In this document: positions 16,462-23,634 of the stretch, piece after piece
How the letters are laid out: every line of letters starts with the position of its first letter
Position numbering within the stretch: position 1 is the first letter of the stretch
Assembly: GCF_037645805.1 (NCBI RefSeq)
Contig: NZ_JBBEXE010000002.1
Span: 124,001 to 188,000 of the forward strand
Length of the DNA stretch: 64,000 bases
Direction: 5' to 3'
Source: Leptobacterium_A meishanense
Lineage (GTDB): Bacteria > Bacteroidota > Bacteroidia > Flavobacteriales > Flavobacteriaceae
Program-made: the position numbers and the translations under genes
Notes under the pieces: model-generated
The model's input: only the letters and a program-made list of their open reading frames with translations
Told to the model about the DNA's origin: nothing
The model's database searches: none

Positions 16462-17660
16462 ATTAAATCAATAATGGTGTCCATGTTTGTAATTTGATTG
16501 TCCATTAAGGATTCGGCAATATGAACATAAACCATGGTTTCTCTTATATTGGAATGTCCCAGGAGTTTTTGAAGGACTTCTACTCTTCCTCCTTTCATTA
16601 GAAAGTTGGTTGCGAACGTGTGCCGGGAAACGTGAAACGTCAGATGTTTTTTTATATTACACACTTTAGCGATAAATTTTAATTCTCTGTTGATATGCTC
16701 AGGGGTGTAATTTCCTTTAAATAGAGGCCCCTGGCCAGTAATAAAATTTTTTGCAGAGTTGTTGAGCATGATTCTTTGAAACTTACCTGTTTTTGAGGCT
16801 GTGAAAACGAGATAATCTCCCAGTATGTTTTCTTGTGTAATGCTCAAAACATCGGAAATACGCAATCCTGTAAAGCAAGCGAACAAAAACCGGTCAATAA
16901 TATCTTTGTGGCTTTCTGATATATACGCTGAATTTCTATAGGCATATATGCGGCTAATTTCATCTCCGGAAAGGAATGTTCTATTGCCTTTAAAGGATTT
17001 TACGTGGATGTCGGTATAGCTTAGAGGTGTACTTATTCCTTCTTTATTTGCCAGATGTAGATATTTTTTAAAATTCTTCATAGTAGTAGCTATTGTTGTT
17101 TGTTTATTTTTTAATGTGTTTTTCATGTAGTCAATGAGCTGGTTAATTAAGTCCTCGGTAATCTCGTAGAAATAAATGCGTTCCCTAAACTGTTTGATTT
17201 TGGTAAGGGTAGCTTTCTGCTGTCGATAAGTACCGTGTTTTAATATTCCTTTTTGTTTTTCTAAGTAGTACTCATAGAATTTCAGAAAGTCGATTTTTGC
17301 TGTTGGGTTGTATAAATCTTCTAACAGCCTGTCCATGGTTAGATAGTTGCCGCTCAACCTATATGTAACAGCAATCTTATTGATGTCGGCCAATGTTTTT
17401 GAAATGATCAAATTGTAGTCCTTAGCCAATTGTGATTTTCCCTTTACCCTTTGGTTTTTTTTATCAAATTTTTCAGGCGCAACAGAAATATTCAACGGTA
17501 ACCTTTTCATTTTTCCATTAAGAAAAATCTGAACATACAAAGCACATGTTCCATCGGTTCTGACATAATCATCCTTAATGATGATTTTGTGTGTTAACTT
17601 CCCACTCATTTTCTTTGGGAAGTTTTCTGGGAAGTAAAATGTAAAAAATTCAGTTTGCAT
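16458..17660 (-). CDS. tyrosine recombinase (phage integrase)
   Basis: The product has 400 residues, the usual size for Bacteroidetes integrases. An N-terminal arm-binding region is followed by a SAM-like core-binding domain (residues 110-210) and the catalytic domain. Visible active-site elements are the Arg in ACFTGLRISDVL, the Lys in TASKTGKFQR, HVSRHTF, LGHSN and the nucleophile Tyr in ETMVYVHI. It would insert and excise the prophage at the tRNA-Arg 100 bp upstream. It is transcribed toward the tail genes and its stop overlaps the last of them. Its leader holds three inverted repeats, which may control its expression. Confidence 0.93.
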   Translation of the reverse strand: MQTEFFTFYFPENFPKKMSGKLTHKIIIKDDYVRTDGTCALYVQIFLNGKMKRLPLNISVAPEKFDKKNQRVKGKSQLAKDYNLIISKTLADINKIAVTYRLSGNYLTMDRLLEDLYNPTAKIDFLKFYEYYLEKQKGILKHGTYRQQKATLTKIKQFRERIYFYEITEDLINQLIDYMKNTLKNKQTTIATTMKNFKKYLHLANKEGISTPLSYTDIHVKSFKGNRTFLSGDEISRIYAYRNSAYISESHKDIIDRFLFACFTGLRISDVLSITQENILGDYLVFTASKTGKFQRIMLNNSAKNFITGQGPLFKGNYTPEHINRELKFIAKVCNIKKHLTFHVSRHTFATNFLMKGGRVEVLQKLLGHSNIRETMVYVHIAESLMDNQITNMDTIIDLI

Positions 17661-17734
17661 ACTTTTAATGAATTTATTAAAAGTAAGCGCAAACGCTTCG
17701 AGAGTAAGGGTTTCGCCTGTTTTGACAAAACCCT
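17661..17734 (-). promoter_or_regulatory. integrase leader with three inverted repeats
   Basis: Three dyads lie between the tRNA and the integrase start. ACTTTTAAT-N6-ATTAAAAGT spans 17661-17684 and ends at the base next to the start codon. AAGCG-CAAA-CGCTT spans 17685-17698. AGGGTTT-N14-AAACCCT spans 17707-17734. They could be recombinase or excisionase arm sites, repressor operators, or RNA hairpins that hide the start. The dyads are seen; the role is inferred. Confidence 0.5.
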
Positions 17735-17760
17735 ATTATTTTTGAGATTTCTTTCTTTTG

Positions 17761-17801
17761 TGACCTCGGCAGGATTCAAACCTGCAACCTTCTGAGCCGT
17801 A
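17761..17801. other. predicted prophage attachment site in tRNA-Arg 3' half
   Basis: Tyrosine integrases commonly use the 3' half of tRNA genes, and the integrase here is adjacent to this end. If so, a copy of part of this sequence should occur at the left prophage end outside the window. No second copy was found inside the window, so the core cannot be defined. Confidence 0.4.
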
Positions 17802-17834
17802 ATCAGATGCGCTATTCAGTTGCGCCACGAGGCC
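17761..17834 (-). tRNA. tRNA-Arg(ACG)
   Basis: The 74-nt minus-strand gene folds as a full cloverleaf. The acceptor stem is GGCCTCG with CGAGGTC (one G-T pair), the D stem GCGC/GCGC, the anticodon stem TCTGA/TCAGA with loop TTACGGC (anticodon ACG), and the T stem GCAGG/CCTGC with loop TTTGAAT. The discriminator base is A and CCA is not encoded. Its 3' end faces the prophage, so it is the likely attachment gene. Confidence 0.95.
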
Positions 17835-17926
17835 ATGTGTTGGTATTTTCGGGTGCAAATATATCTTATTTTACACCTTTTTGCAACATTTTAGAAAGAA
17901 GATAGTTGAAACCAGCCTTGTGTTTT

Positions 17927-18193
17927 TTATAGGTGCTGCAATCCTAAAATTTTGTTTTTAAACTGCTGATCTTCATCGTGGATTTGTTTTCGTTCTATAT
18001 AGACCTGCATAATCGCCGATTCAATCTTGGGGTTGTGGTACCGGCCATTAAACACATGGCTTATCATTTTATCACTATAGGGCACTCCTTTTTTGGTAAG
18101 TACGTTGTTTTCTTGGAGAATTTGTTTTACATCGGCTATATAATCGCCCTTTAAAAGCTTCTTTAATTCAGTTTTTTGTTCAGGTGTAATCAT
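17927..18193 (-). CDS. small hypothetical protein
   Basis: The product has 88 residues, mostly charged and helical (starting MITPEQKTELKKLLKGDY), with a central HVFNGRYHNPKIESAIMQV segment that resembles the recognition-helix region of small helix-turn-helix proteins, here with the phrase PYSDKMISHVFNGRYHNP. It may therefore be a small DNA-binding protein. It is divergent from an HTH gene 122 bp away, with AT-rich DNA between them that could hold shared control sites. It lies beyond the tRNA, so it is outside the prophage. Confidence 0.6.
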   Translation of the reverse strand: MITPEQKTELKKLLKGDYIADVKQILQENNVLTKKGVPYSDKMISHVFNGRYHNPKIESAIMQVYIERKQIHDEDQQFKNKILGLQHL

Positions 18194-18314
18194 TTTTTAA
18201 GAAAATACGTTAACAGATTATATTTTAATTACTAAATTGCGAGATAATTACAAGGCAAATATATAAATTATAATCGATAAAATAAAGATTTTCATCGATT
18301 TATTTCGACTTTTT

Positions 18315-18668
18315 ATGAAAATAGTTGACAGAATTAAGCTATTCATTGATCATAGAAATATCAGTATGCGTCGTTTTGACGAGTCTATTGGCATGAGTAA
18401 AGGCTACATGAGCCGTCAGATAAAAACGAATGCTTCTGTGGGAGGGGATGTGCTGGAACGTATTATAGATGCATATCCGGAACTCAATCCTATATGGCTT
18501 TTAAAAGGGGAAGGCGATATGCTCTATACACGCAATATGGTACAAGAAGCAAGTGCTATTTACCATACACCGGATACTTTTGAAAAAACGTTACTACTCT
18601 ATTTAGACCACCCGAAAATAGTTGAACGGATCAAGGAAATTATAGACGCCCGCCTTGCAGAAGAATAA
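18315..18668 (+). CDS. small helix-turn-helix regulator
   Basis: The product has 117 residues. Residues 3-50 form an XRE-like domain (RIKLFIDHRNISMRRFDESI then GMSKGYMSRQIKTNASV), followed by the typical phrase YPELNPIWLLKGEGDM. The C-terminal part is helical and may oligomerise. Proteins of this size and shape are frequent in Flavobacteriia, often as single orphan regulators. It is 44 bp upstream of apt on the same strand, but the spacing and the lack of a shared pathway do not prove an operon. Confidence 0.8.
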   Translation: MKIVDRIKLFIDHRNISMRRFDESIGMSKGYMSRQIKTNASVGGDVLERIIDAYPELNPIWLLKGEGDMLYTRNMVQEASAIYHTPDTFEKTLLLYLDHPKIVERIKEIIDARLAEE

Positions 18669-18712
18669 GACTTCACATTTTTGGCGTTTCGTCAAAAGTG
18701 TTAATTTGCAAT

Positions 18713-19225
18713 ATGAATATTGAGAATTACATCAGAGATATACAAGACTTTCCCAAGCAAGGAATTGTATTTAAAGACATTACACCACTATTAAAAAACC
18801 CGTTAGCGTTTAAATACACTACAATTTCATTGCTTAACTTAGTAGGGAATAAACAAGTGGATAAAGTAGTGGGCATGGAAACACGTGGTTTTTTCTTTGC
18901 AACTTTAATGGCGCAGGAGTTAAATGCCGGTTTTGTACCGGTTCGGAAACCTAACAAACTACCTTCAAAGACCATTCAGGAAACCTATGCACTGGAATAT
19001 GGTACCGATACGTTGGAAATCCATGCAGATGCTATCAGTCCCGGTGATAAAATATTGATCCATGATGATGTGCTTGCCACCGGAGGAACGGCCAAAGCTA
19101 CATGCAAATTAGTAGAGCGGTTAGGTGGCGAAATTGTACAATGCAATTTTTTAATAGAACTGGTTGCTTTAAACGGAAGAAATCAATTAGAAGGCATAGA
19201 GGCAAAATCGTTGTTGACGTACTAA
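18713..19225 (+). CDS. apt: adenine phosphoribosyltransferase
   Basis: The 170-aa product converts adenine and PRPP to AMP in purine salvage. The PRPP-binding loop is ILIHDDVLATGGTAKA near residues 117-132, with VVGMETRGFFFA upstream, as in type I PRTases of this family. ATG 18713 was chosen over an upstream GTG because the protein then starts MNIENYIRDIQDFPKQGI, the normal N-terminus. It converges with and overlaps by 4 bp a small conserved gene on the other strand. Confidence 0.95.
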   Translation: MNIENYIRDIQDFPKQGIVFKDITPLLKNPLAFKYTTISLLNLVGNKQVDKVVGMETRGFFFATLMAQELNAGFVPVRKPNKLPSKTIQETYALEYGTDTLEIHADAISPGDKILIHDDVLATGGTAKATCKLVERLGGEIVQCNFLIELVALNGRNQLEGIEAKSLLTY

Positions 19226-19374
19226 TCCAATATATTTTTTGTAACATACCACCGCCATCCGATGATAGCTAGTTGCCATTTGGAAGCTTTGGCAAGATCA
19301 AGCCTTCTTTTAGAAAAAGAGGGTAGAAGGACTTTGTTAACCTTTGCCAAAAATTTAAAAAATACCTTTTTCAC
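19222..19374 (-). CDS. conserved 50-aa basic protein, GTG start
   Basis: The product has 50 residues (MKKVFFKFLAKVNKVLLPSF at the start) and ends with a hydrophobic and aromatic segment, KASKWQLAIIGWRWYVTKN. Similar small proteins are remembered from other Flavobacteriia, with the phrase KATKxQLAIIGWR. A GTG start at 19374 is preferred over an in-frame ATG at 19428 because a perfect -7 box (TACCTTTG, 19391-19398) lies between them, so a transcript from it would lack the upstream ATG. The function is unknown. Confidence 0.6.
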   Translation of the reverse strand: MKKVFFKFLAKVNKVLLPSFSKRRLDLAKASKWQLAIIGWRWYVTKNILD

Positions 19375-19390
19375 TATTTTTAGTTTGCTG

Positions 19391-19398
19391 CAAAGGTA
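19391..19398 (-). promoter_or_regulatory. -7 box for the 50-aa protein gene
   Basis: TACCTTTG on the minus strand matches TAnnTTTG exactly and lies 16 bp upstream of the GTG at 19374. No clear TTG at -33 was seen. The surrounding A/T runs also belong to the nearby terminator dyad, so confidence is modest. Confidence 0.5.
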
Positions 19399-19422
19399 TT
19401 TTAAAAAAAACAAAAACTTAAA

Positions 19423-19459
19423 CCCCACAGGTTTTTTTAAAACCCGTGAGGCTTTTTTT
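19423..19459. terminator. terminator between small gene and M56 gene
   Basis: On the minus strand a 13-bp stem (CCTCACGGGTTTT with AAAACCTGTGGGG, two G-T pairs) lies just after the M56 peptidase stop. On the plus strand a weaker version of the stem is followed by seven T residues. It could serve both directions. Confidence 0.7.
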
Positions 19460-19460
19460 A

Positions 19461-20999
19461 CTACTGCTCTTTCTTCAAAGTAATCTCTATAACGCCATCT
19501 TTGGCTTTTTCACCATACTTTTTTACATATTTTGGATCGTTCCTTACATTTACGGTTTCTATTTGATTAGACTTTAATTTTTTCATGGCTGCTTCAGAAG
19601 CTTCTTTCCCGTCGATTATAATCAATGGGTTGCCATCTGTATCTCCAGAGAATACCACATTTACACCATTCGTATCATTAACACTAACCTTTATATGTTT
19701 TTCCTCATTTACTTCTTCATCAGATGTTGTATATTCATAGACTTTCTTTTCTACTTTTTTACCTTTTTTATCTCCGGGTTCCATTTCATGGATTTCCTCT
19801 ACAACTACATGTTTAGTACCTCCATAACCTACAGTAGCTACATATCCTTTGCCATTTCCTTTTTCATCAAATGCAGCATGTACCATAAAAGGCTCTATGG
19901 GTTCTGAATTGCTAATAGAGTAGTTGCTTACATAACCTCCTGTGCTTTTCAATTCAACATTTATAGAGGTGATTTCATTATCCTTATTCCTTTTTACTTT
20001 AGAGAAAGTAAGCGAAAGACCTTCTTTTTTAAAATTTTCAGTCTCTTTTTTTAGTTCTTCATCCGAAGTGTCCTTGTCTAAAATGACTTCTATAACCGTA
20101 CGGCCTTCTTTAGCTTCTACCATCTTTATTTTTTTTACTTGAGCAACAGTTTTAGTGTTAGCAGTAAGCATAAATAAGGCGAGTAGCGGTAGTGCAATAG
20201 CATATTTCCATGCCTTTCTTTGTTGAGATTTGTGTGTGTTTAACATAACGATTCGTTTTTTGATTAATGAATTAAAAAATGTATTTGTAATAGACAGTTG
20301 ATGATTGCCAACAGTAGTCTTGAGCATTAGATATTGATATGCTTTACGGGAAACCATATTTTCTTGTGTTTCCTTGTCGGCTAAATACTCAAGGTTTTGG
20401 GCAATACTGTTTTTGTAGCTCCATGCCAAAGGGTTTATCCATTGGAAAATGCACAACAAATGACTTAAAACCATATCAATAGAGTGCCATTGCCGGGCAT
20501 GTACTTTTTCATGTGCAATAATAATATCGAGTTCTGCTTTAGTGTATGCTTCAGGATTATATACAATGTATTTAAAAAATGAAAAAGGAGTTGTAACATC
20601 GGTAGCAGCAATTAAATGAAACCCATCTCTTTTTACTATTTTGTTTTTATGGATCAAACGGAATAGAGAGATAAGTTGCATTGTGAACCGGGCAGCAAAA
20701 ATACCCATACCCATAAGATATATATAGAATAGTGTTTGCGGCCAATTAATAAAAGGTGTTACAACGGTGCTTTCTGTACTGCCTGTTGTTGGTACAGCCG
20801 TTAATGGAAGCAGGGTGTCTATTATAACTACTTTTTTAATCACCCAAAAGGGCAACAAGAGTGCTACTAAGATGCCACCAAGCATAAATAGCCTGTTACT
20901 TGTGAAAAATGTTTCTTTTCGGAGAAAGAAATAGTAACAAGCATGAAAAACAGTCAAAACAGTTGCAGACTTTATAAAGTAAATAAAAAAAGGTTCCAT
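19461..20999 (-). CDS. M56-family (BlaR1-like) membrane peptidase
   Basis: The product has 512 residues. Three N-terminal transmembrane helices (about 4-22, 36-58, 88-112) precede the zinc protease motif HEKVH at 163-167 with a third ligand Glu in NLEYLADKE (204). A fourth helix lies near 265 (KYAIALPLLALFML). The C-terminus carries a TonB-plug-like repeat (PLIIIDGKEAS, then VNVRNDPKYVKKYG), as in many Bacteroidetes M56 proteins. Such proteins sense an envelope signal and cleave the partner BlaI repressor. The start overlaps the BlaI stop by one base (TAATG), so they form an operon. Confidence 0.93.
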   Translation of the reverse strand: MEPFFIYFIKSATVLTVFHACYYFFLRKETFFTSNRLFMLGGILVALLLPFWVIKKVVIIDTLLPLTAVPTTGSTESTVVTPFINWPQTLFYIYLMGMGIFAARFTMQLISLFRLIHKNKIVKRDGFHLIAATDVTTPFSFFKYIVYNPEAYTKAELDIIIAHEKVHARQWHSIDMVLSHLLCIFQWINPLAWSYKNSIAQNLEYLADKETQENMVSRKAYQYLMLKTTVGNHQLSITNTFFNSLIKKRIVMLNTHKSQQRKAWKYAIALPLLALFMLTANTKTVAQVKKIKMVEAKEGRTVIEVILDKDTSDEELKKETENFKKEGLSLTFSKVKRNKDNEITSINVELKSTGGYVSNYSISNSEPIEPFMVHAAFDEKGNGKGYVATVGYGGTKHVVVEEIHEMEPGDKKGKKVEKKVYEYTTSDEEVNEEKHIKVSVNDTNGVNVVFSGDTDGNPLIIIDGKEASEAAMKKLKSNQIETVNVRNDPKYVKKYGEKAKDGVIEITLKKEQ

Positions 21000-21361
21000 T
21001 AAGCGTTGTTTTTTTCAATGAGTTTAATAATTTCCTGAAGTTCTTCTACGCTGATCTTTTTCTCGTTGGCAAAAAAGGAAACGAGGTTTTTATATGAATT
21101 ATTGAAATAATCTTCAATAGCACCGTTGATAAACTTTTTCCGATATGCCTCTTTGCTCACGATAGGGTAATAGCGATGTGAATTCCCAAAAGCTTCATGG
21201 GCTACATAGCCCTTTTCTTCTAGGTTACGGATAATGGTAGAAAGTGTGTTGTAATGCGGTTGCGCTTCTTTAAATTCAGCTACAACTTCTTTTACAAAAG
21301 CTTTTTCTAGCTTCCACAATACTTTCATTATTTCTTCTTCTTTGTTTGTGAGTTTTTGCAT
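20999..21361 (-). CDS. BlaI/MecI-family transcriptional repressor
   Basis: The product has 120 residues, the normal length for the family. The winged helix spans residues 1-75 (KEEEIMKVLWKLEKAFVKEV, then TLSTIIRNLEEKGYV), and the helical C-terminus dimerises. The family represses its own operon until a partner M56 protease triggers its removal; the partner is the next gene. No beta-lactamase is nearby, so in this context it may regulate other envelope genes. No clear operator (TACA-N-TGTA type) was found upstream. Confidence 0.93.
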   Translation of the reverse strand: MQKLTNKEEEIMKVLWKLEKAFVKEVVAEFKEAQPHYNTLSTIIRNLEEKGYVAHEAFGNSHRYYPIVSKEAYRKKFINGAIEDYFNNSYKNLVSFFANEKKISVEELQEIIKLIEKNNA

Positions 21362-21472
21362 ACTGATATGTCTTTAATTGGACAATATATAATGTTTTTA
21401 TATCACATAATCGAATGATTAACAATTGTTTAGTATTTCAGGTATATTAAGAACAGAATAATCCACTGAACA

Positions 21473-22258
21473 CTATTTACTTAAAAGCTTTTCAATTTCA
21501 ACCGCTATTTTATCTATACTATCCTCTGTGTTTCCGGCTGAAGTGAATTTGATAATACCATTTTGGTCAATCAAAAAGTTTTTAGGGATAGTTCCAGTTG
21601 CATATTGACTCCATACTTTTCTGTTTGGATCGATAGCTACATTAAAGTCAATTCCGTCCTTTTTTAGTTTTAGCATTTTTTGTAACACTTTTTCTTTGTT
21701 TTCTCCTATGGAAACAGGTATAAAAACAAACTCATAATTTTTAAAGGGTTCAAGGATTTTATCTGGAATATCATAAAATTCCATTAGACAAGGAGCACAC
21801 CAAGTAGCCCAGAAATTCAAAAGGACAACTTTCCCTTTTAAATCTGAGAGTTTAATATTCTTTCCATCTATCATCTGTACATTGAAATCTTTTGCAAGGT
21901 CATTTATTTTTAGTTTAAACTCATTTCTAGTTCTTTCTTCTATGGATAGTGTCTTGACAGTGCTTGGATTTTTTAAATTTTCTAGCCGTTCATCTTCTGA
22001 AAGTAGAGAAACTATGACAATGAATTCTTTATCTCCAATTTTATCACCATGTTTTTTTGCCAATTCATCCCAAACTTTATCAGTTACTCCCATATGTACA
22101 GCTTTTATATATCCTTCTTTGGCATATTTCTCAACAGTTTCTTTGGAGACGATTTCGTTATTAATAATAGTTACATGTTGAGGTTTTTTGGCAGTTACCT
22201 TTTGCGCAAACGACGAATATGAAACAAGTATAAGCAATAGAATAAATATTTTTTTCAT
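21473..22258 (-). CDS. TlpA-like thioredoxin-fold protein, secreted
   Basis: The product has 261 residues with a signal peptide (MKKIFILLLILVSYSSFAQ). The N-terminal 110 residues have no clear domain. The thioredoxin fold follows, with the redox motif WCAPC (Cys154, Cys157) in VVLLNFWATWCAPCLMEF and the cis-Pro segment GTIPKNFLID. It would act in the periplasm to reduce disulfides, for example in cytochrome maturation or stress response. It is a single gene 167 bp from the divergent exchanger gene. No specific cytochrome partner is visible. Confidence 0.88.
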   Translation of the reverse strand: MKKIFILLLILVSYSSFAQKVTAKKPQHVTIINNEIVSKETVEKYAKEGYIKAVHMGVTDKVWDELAKKHGDKIGDKEFIVIVSLLSEDERLENLKNPSTVKTLSIEERTRNEFKLKINDLAKDFNVQMIDGKNIKLSDLKGKVVLLNFWATWCAPCLMEFYDIPDKILEPFKNYEFVFIPVSIGENKEKVLQKMLKLKKDGIDFNVAIDPNRKVWSQYATGTIPKNFLIDQNGIIKFTSAGNTEDSIDKIAVEIEKLLSK

Positions 22259-22425
22259 AGGGATTTAATTATCAAATTAAATCCAAAGATAAACTAAAAA
22301 AATAGTTATACAACTAAAAAAATAGTTTTTTAACGAAATTTTTAGTTTTTAAAGAACCCCTAAAAACCTGTCGAATGCTTTTCATATCCTAAATCTTCTG
22401 CTATCTTCGCAACAATTGTAGTACA

Positions 22426-23361
22426 ATGAACAGTGTTTTTGTTGTTTTAGGGTTAGTACTTTTAATAATGGGAGGTAATTGGCTGTTAAAAGCTGCTGTA
22501 GCCCTTTCATTGAAGCTAGAAATCCCCAAAATTGTGATAGGGATGACGGTGGTTTCTTTTGCCACGTCTGCCCCAGAATTGATCGTCAGTGTGAAATCGG
22601 CACTAGATGGGTTTCCGGATATTGCAATGGGCAATGTAGTGGGGTCTAATATTGCTAACTTGGCCTTAGTACTGGCTATTACCATTATACTATCAAGCAT
22701 TAATGTAGAGCGTAGCTTTTATAAAACCGATTGGCCGGTAATGATGATAGCTTCAGCGTTGTTATATATATTTATTGCTTTTGATGGATTGTTGGAGCGC
22801 TATGAAGGTATCATCCTATTTTCTTTTTTGTTGATTTTTTTGATCTACCTTTTGCGCTTTCAGAAACTTGCTGTTACCGATGATTTGGCAGAAGATGATA
22901 TCCCTTTGCCGTTGTACAAAATTGTATTGTTCCTCCTTTTAGGGGGCATAGCTTTATGGGGTGGTTCTGAATTGCTTATTAAAGGGGCTGTTGGCATGGC
23001 AACGCTATTTGGCGTTAGCGAACGGGTCATTGCCATTACAGTAGTATCTATAGGGACCAGTATTCCGGAATTGGCAGCATCTGTTATTGCAGTGCTCAAA
23101 AAGGAAAAAGCCATTTCTTTAGGGAACTTAATAGGTTCCAACGTATTCAATATATTAGCAGTATTGGGAATTACTTCTATGATTACACCCATCCCCATTA
23201 AAGACCAGGGATTGCTTACCAATGACATTTTTTGGATGCTGGGGATATCCTTCGTTATTTTCCCGTTAGTGTTTCTTCCCCGGGGGCTTCGATTGGGTTG
23301 GAGGGATGGTATTGTATTGCTGACTACCTATATTGTCTTCATCTACTTAACTGTAATATAA
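22426..23361 (+). CDS. calcium/sodium antiporter, CaCA family
   Basis: The product has 311 residues and about ten transmembrane helices. Both alpha-repeats are clear: GMTVVSFATSAPELIVS with GNVVGSNIANLAL in the N-terminal half and AITVVSIGTSIPELAAS with GNLIGSNVFNILAV in the C-terminal half. This is the YrbG/CaxA type, exporting calcium against sodium or potassium across the inner membrane. The two halves are inverted repeats in the membrane. A box TATCTTCG (22402-22409), seven of eight bases of the -7 consensus, lies 17 bp before the start. Confidence 0.93.
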   Translation: MNSVFVVLGLVLLIMGGNWLLKAAVALSLKLEIPKIVIGMTVVSFATSAPELIVSVKSALDGFPDIAMGNVVGSNIANLALVLAITIILSSINVERSFYKTDWPVMMIASALLYIFIAFDGLLERYEGIILFSFLLIFLIYLLRFQKLAVTDDLAEDDIPLPLYKIVLFLLLGGIALWGGSELLIKGAVGMATLFGVSERVIAITVVSIGTSIPELAASVIAVLKKEKAISLGNLIGSNVFNILAVLGITSMITPIPIKDQGLLTNDIFWMLGISFVIFPLVFLPRGLRLGWRDGIVLLTTYIVFIYLTVI

Positions 23362-23600
23362 AGTAAAAGCAGTTACCCGTTGCTAGTTGTTTTTTAGCCT
23401 GTGAATAGTATAAATCCAAACAAAAACCGTATTTCTACAAAAATTGAATTTTTATAAACCATATCTTAAAAATAAGATATTTTTATTTTAATATGTAAAA
23501 AAGCAGGGTATTAAGTCTTATAAACTCGTATTTATGATTTAGACCCCCTAAAAAAATAAGGGTAAATTTATTTTTATGTATTTTTTGATAGTATAATTTT

Positions 23601-23608
23601 TATATTTG
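23601..23608 (+). promoter_or_regulatory. -7 box of glnN promoter
   Basis: TATATTTG is an exact match to TAnnTTTG, 26 bp before the glnN start. No TTG at the expected -33 spacing was found in this AT-rich DNA. The whole 273-bp gap before glnN (23362-23634) holds no gene. Confidence 0.7.
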
Positions 23609-23634
23609 CATAAAATAAATCACATCAAAAAATT

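Larger units (their letters stand above)
1..17760. mobile_element. prophage, right part (left end outside window)
   Basis: A run of phage-like genes on the plus strand (portal-like, fibre-like, lysis cassette, tape measure, distal tail) ends in a convergent tyrosine integrase. The integrase lies 100 bp from a tRNA-Arg gene whose 3' end faces the prophage, the usual arrangement after integration into a tRNA. Genes overlap by 1-8 bp over long stretches, as in phage late operons. No capsid, protease, terminase or replication gene is visible, so these must lie left of the window or be unrecognised. The right boundary should fall within or beside the tRNA at 17761-17834. Confidence 0.88.
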
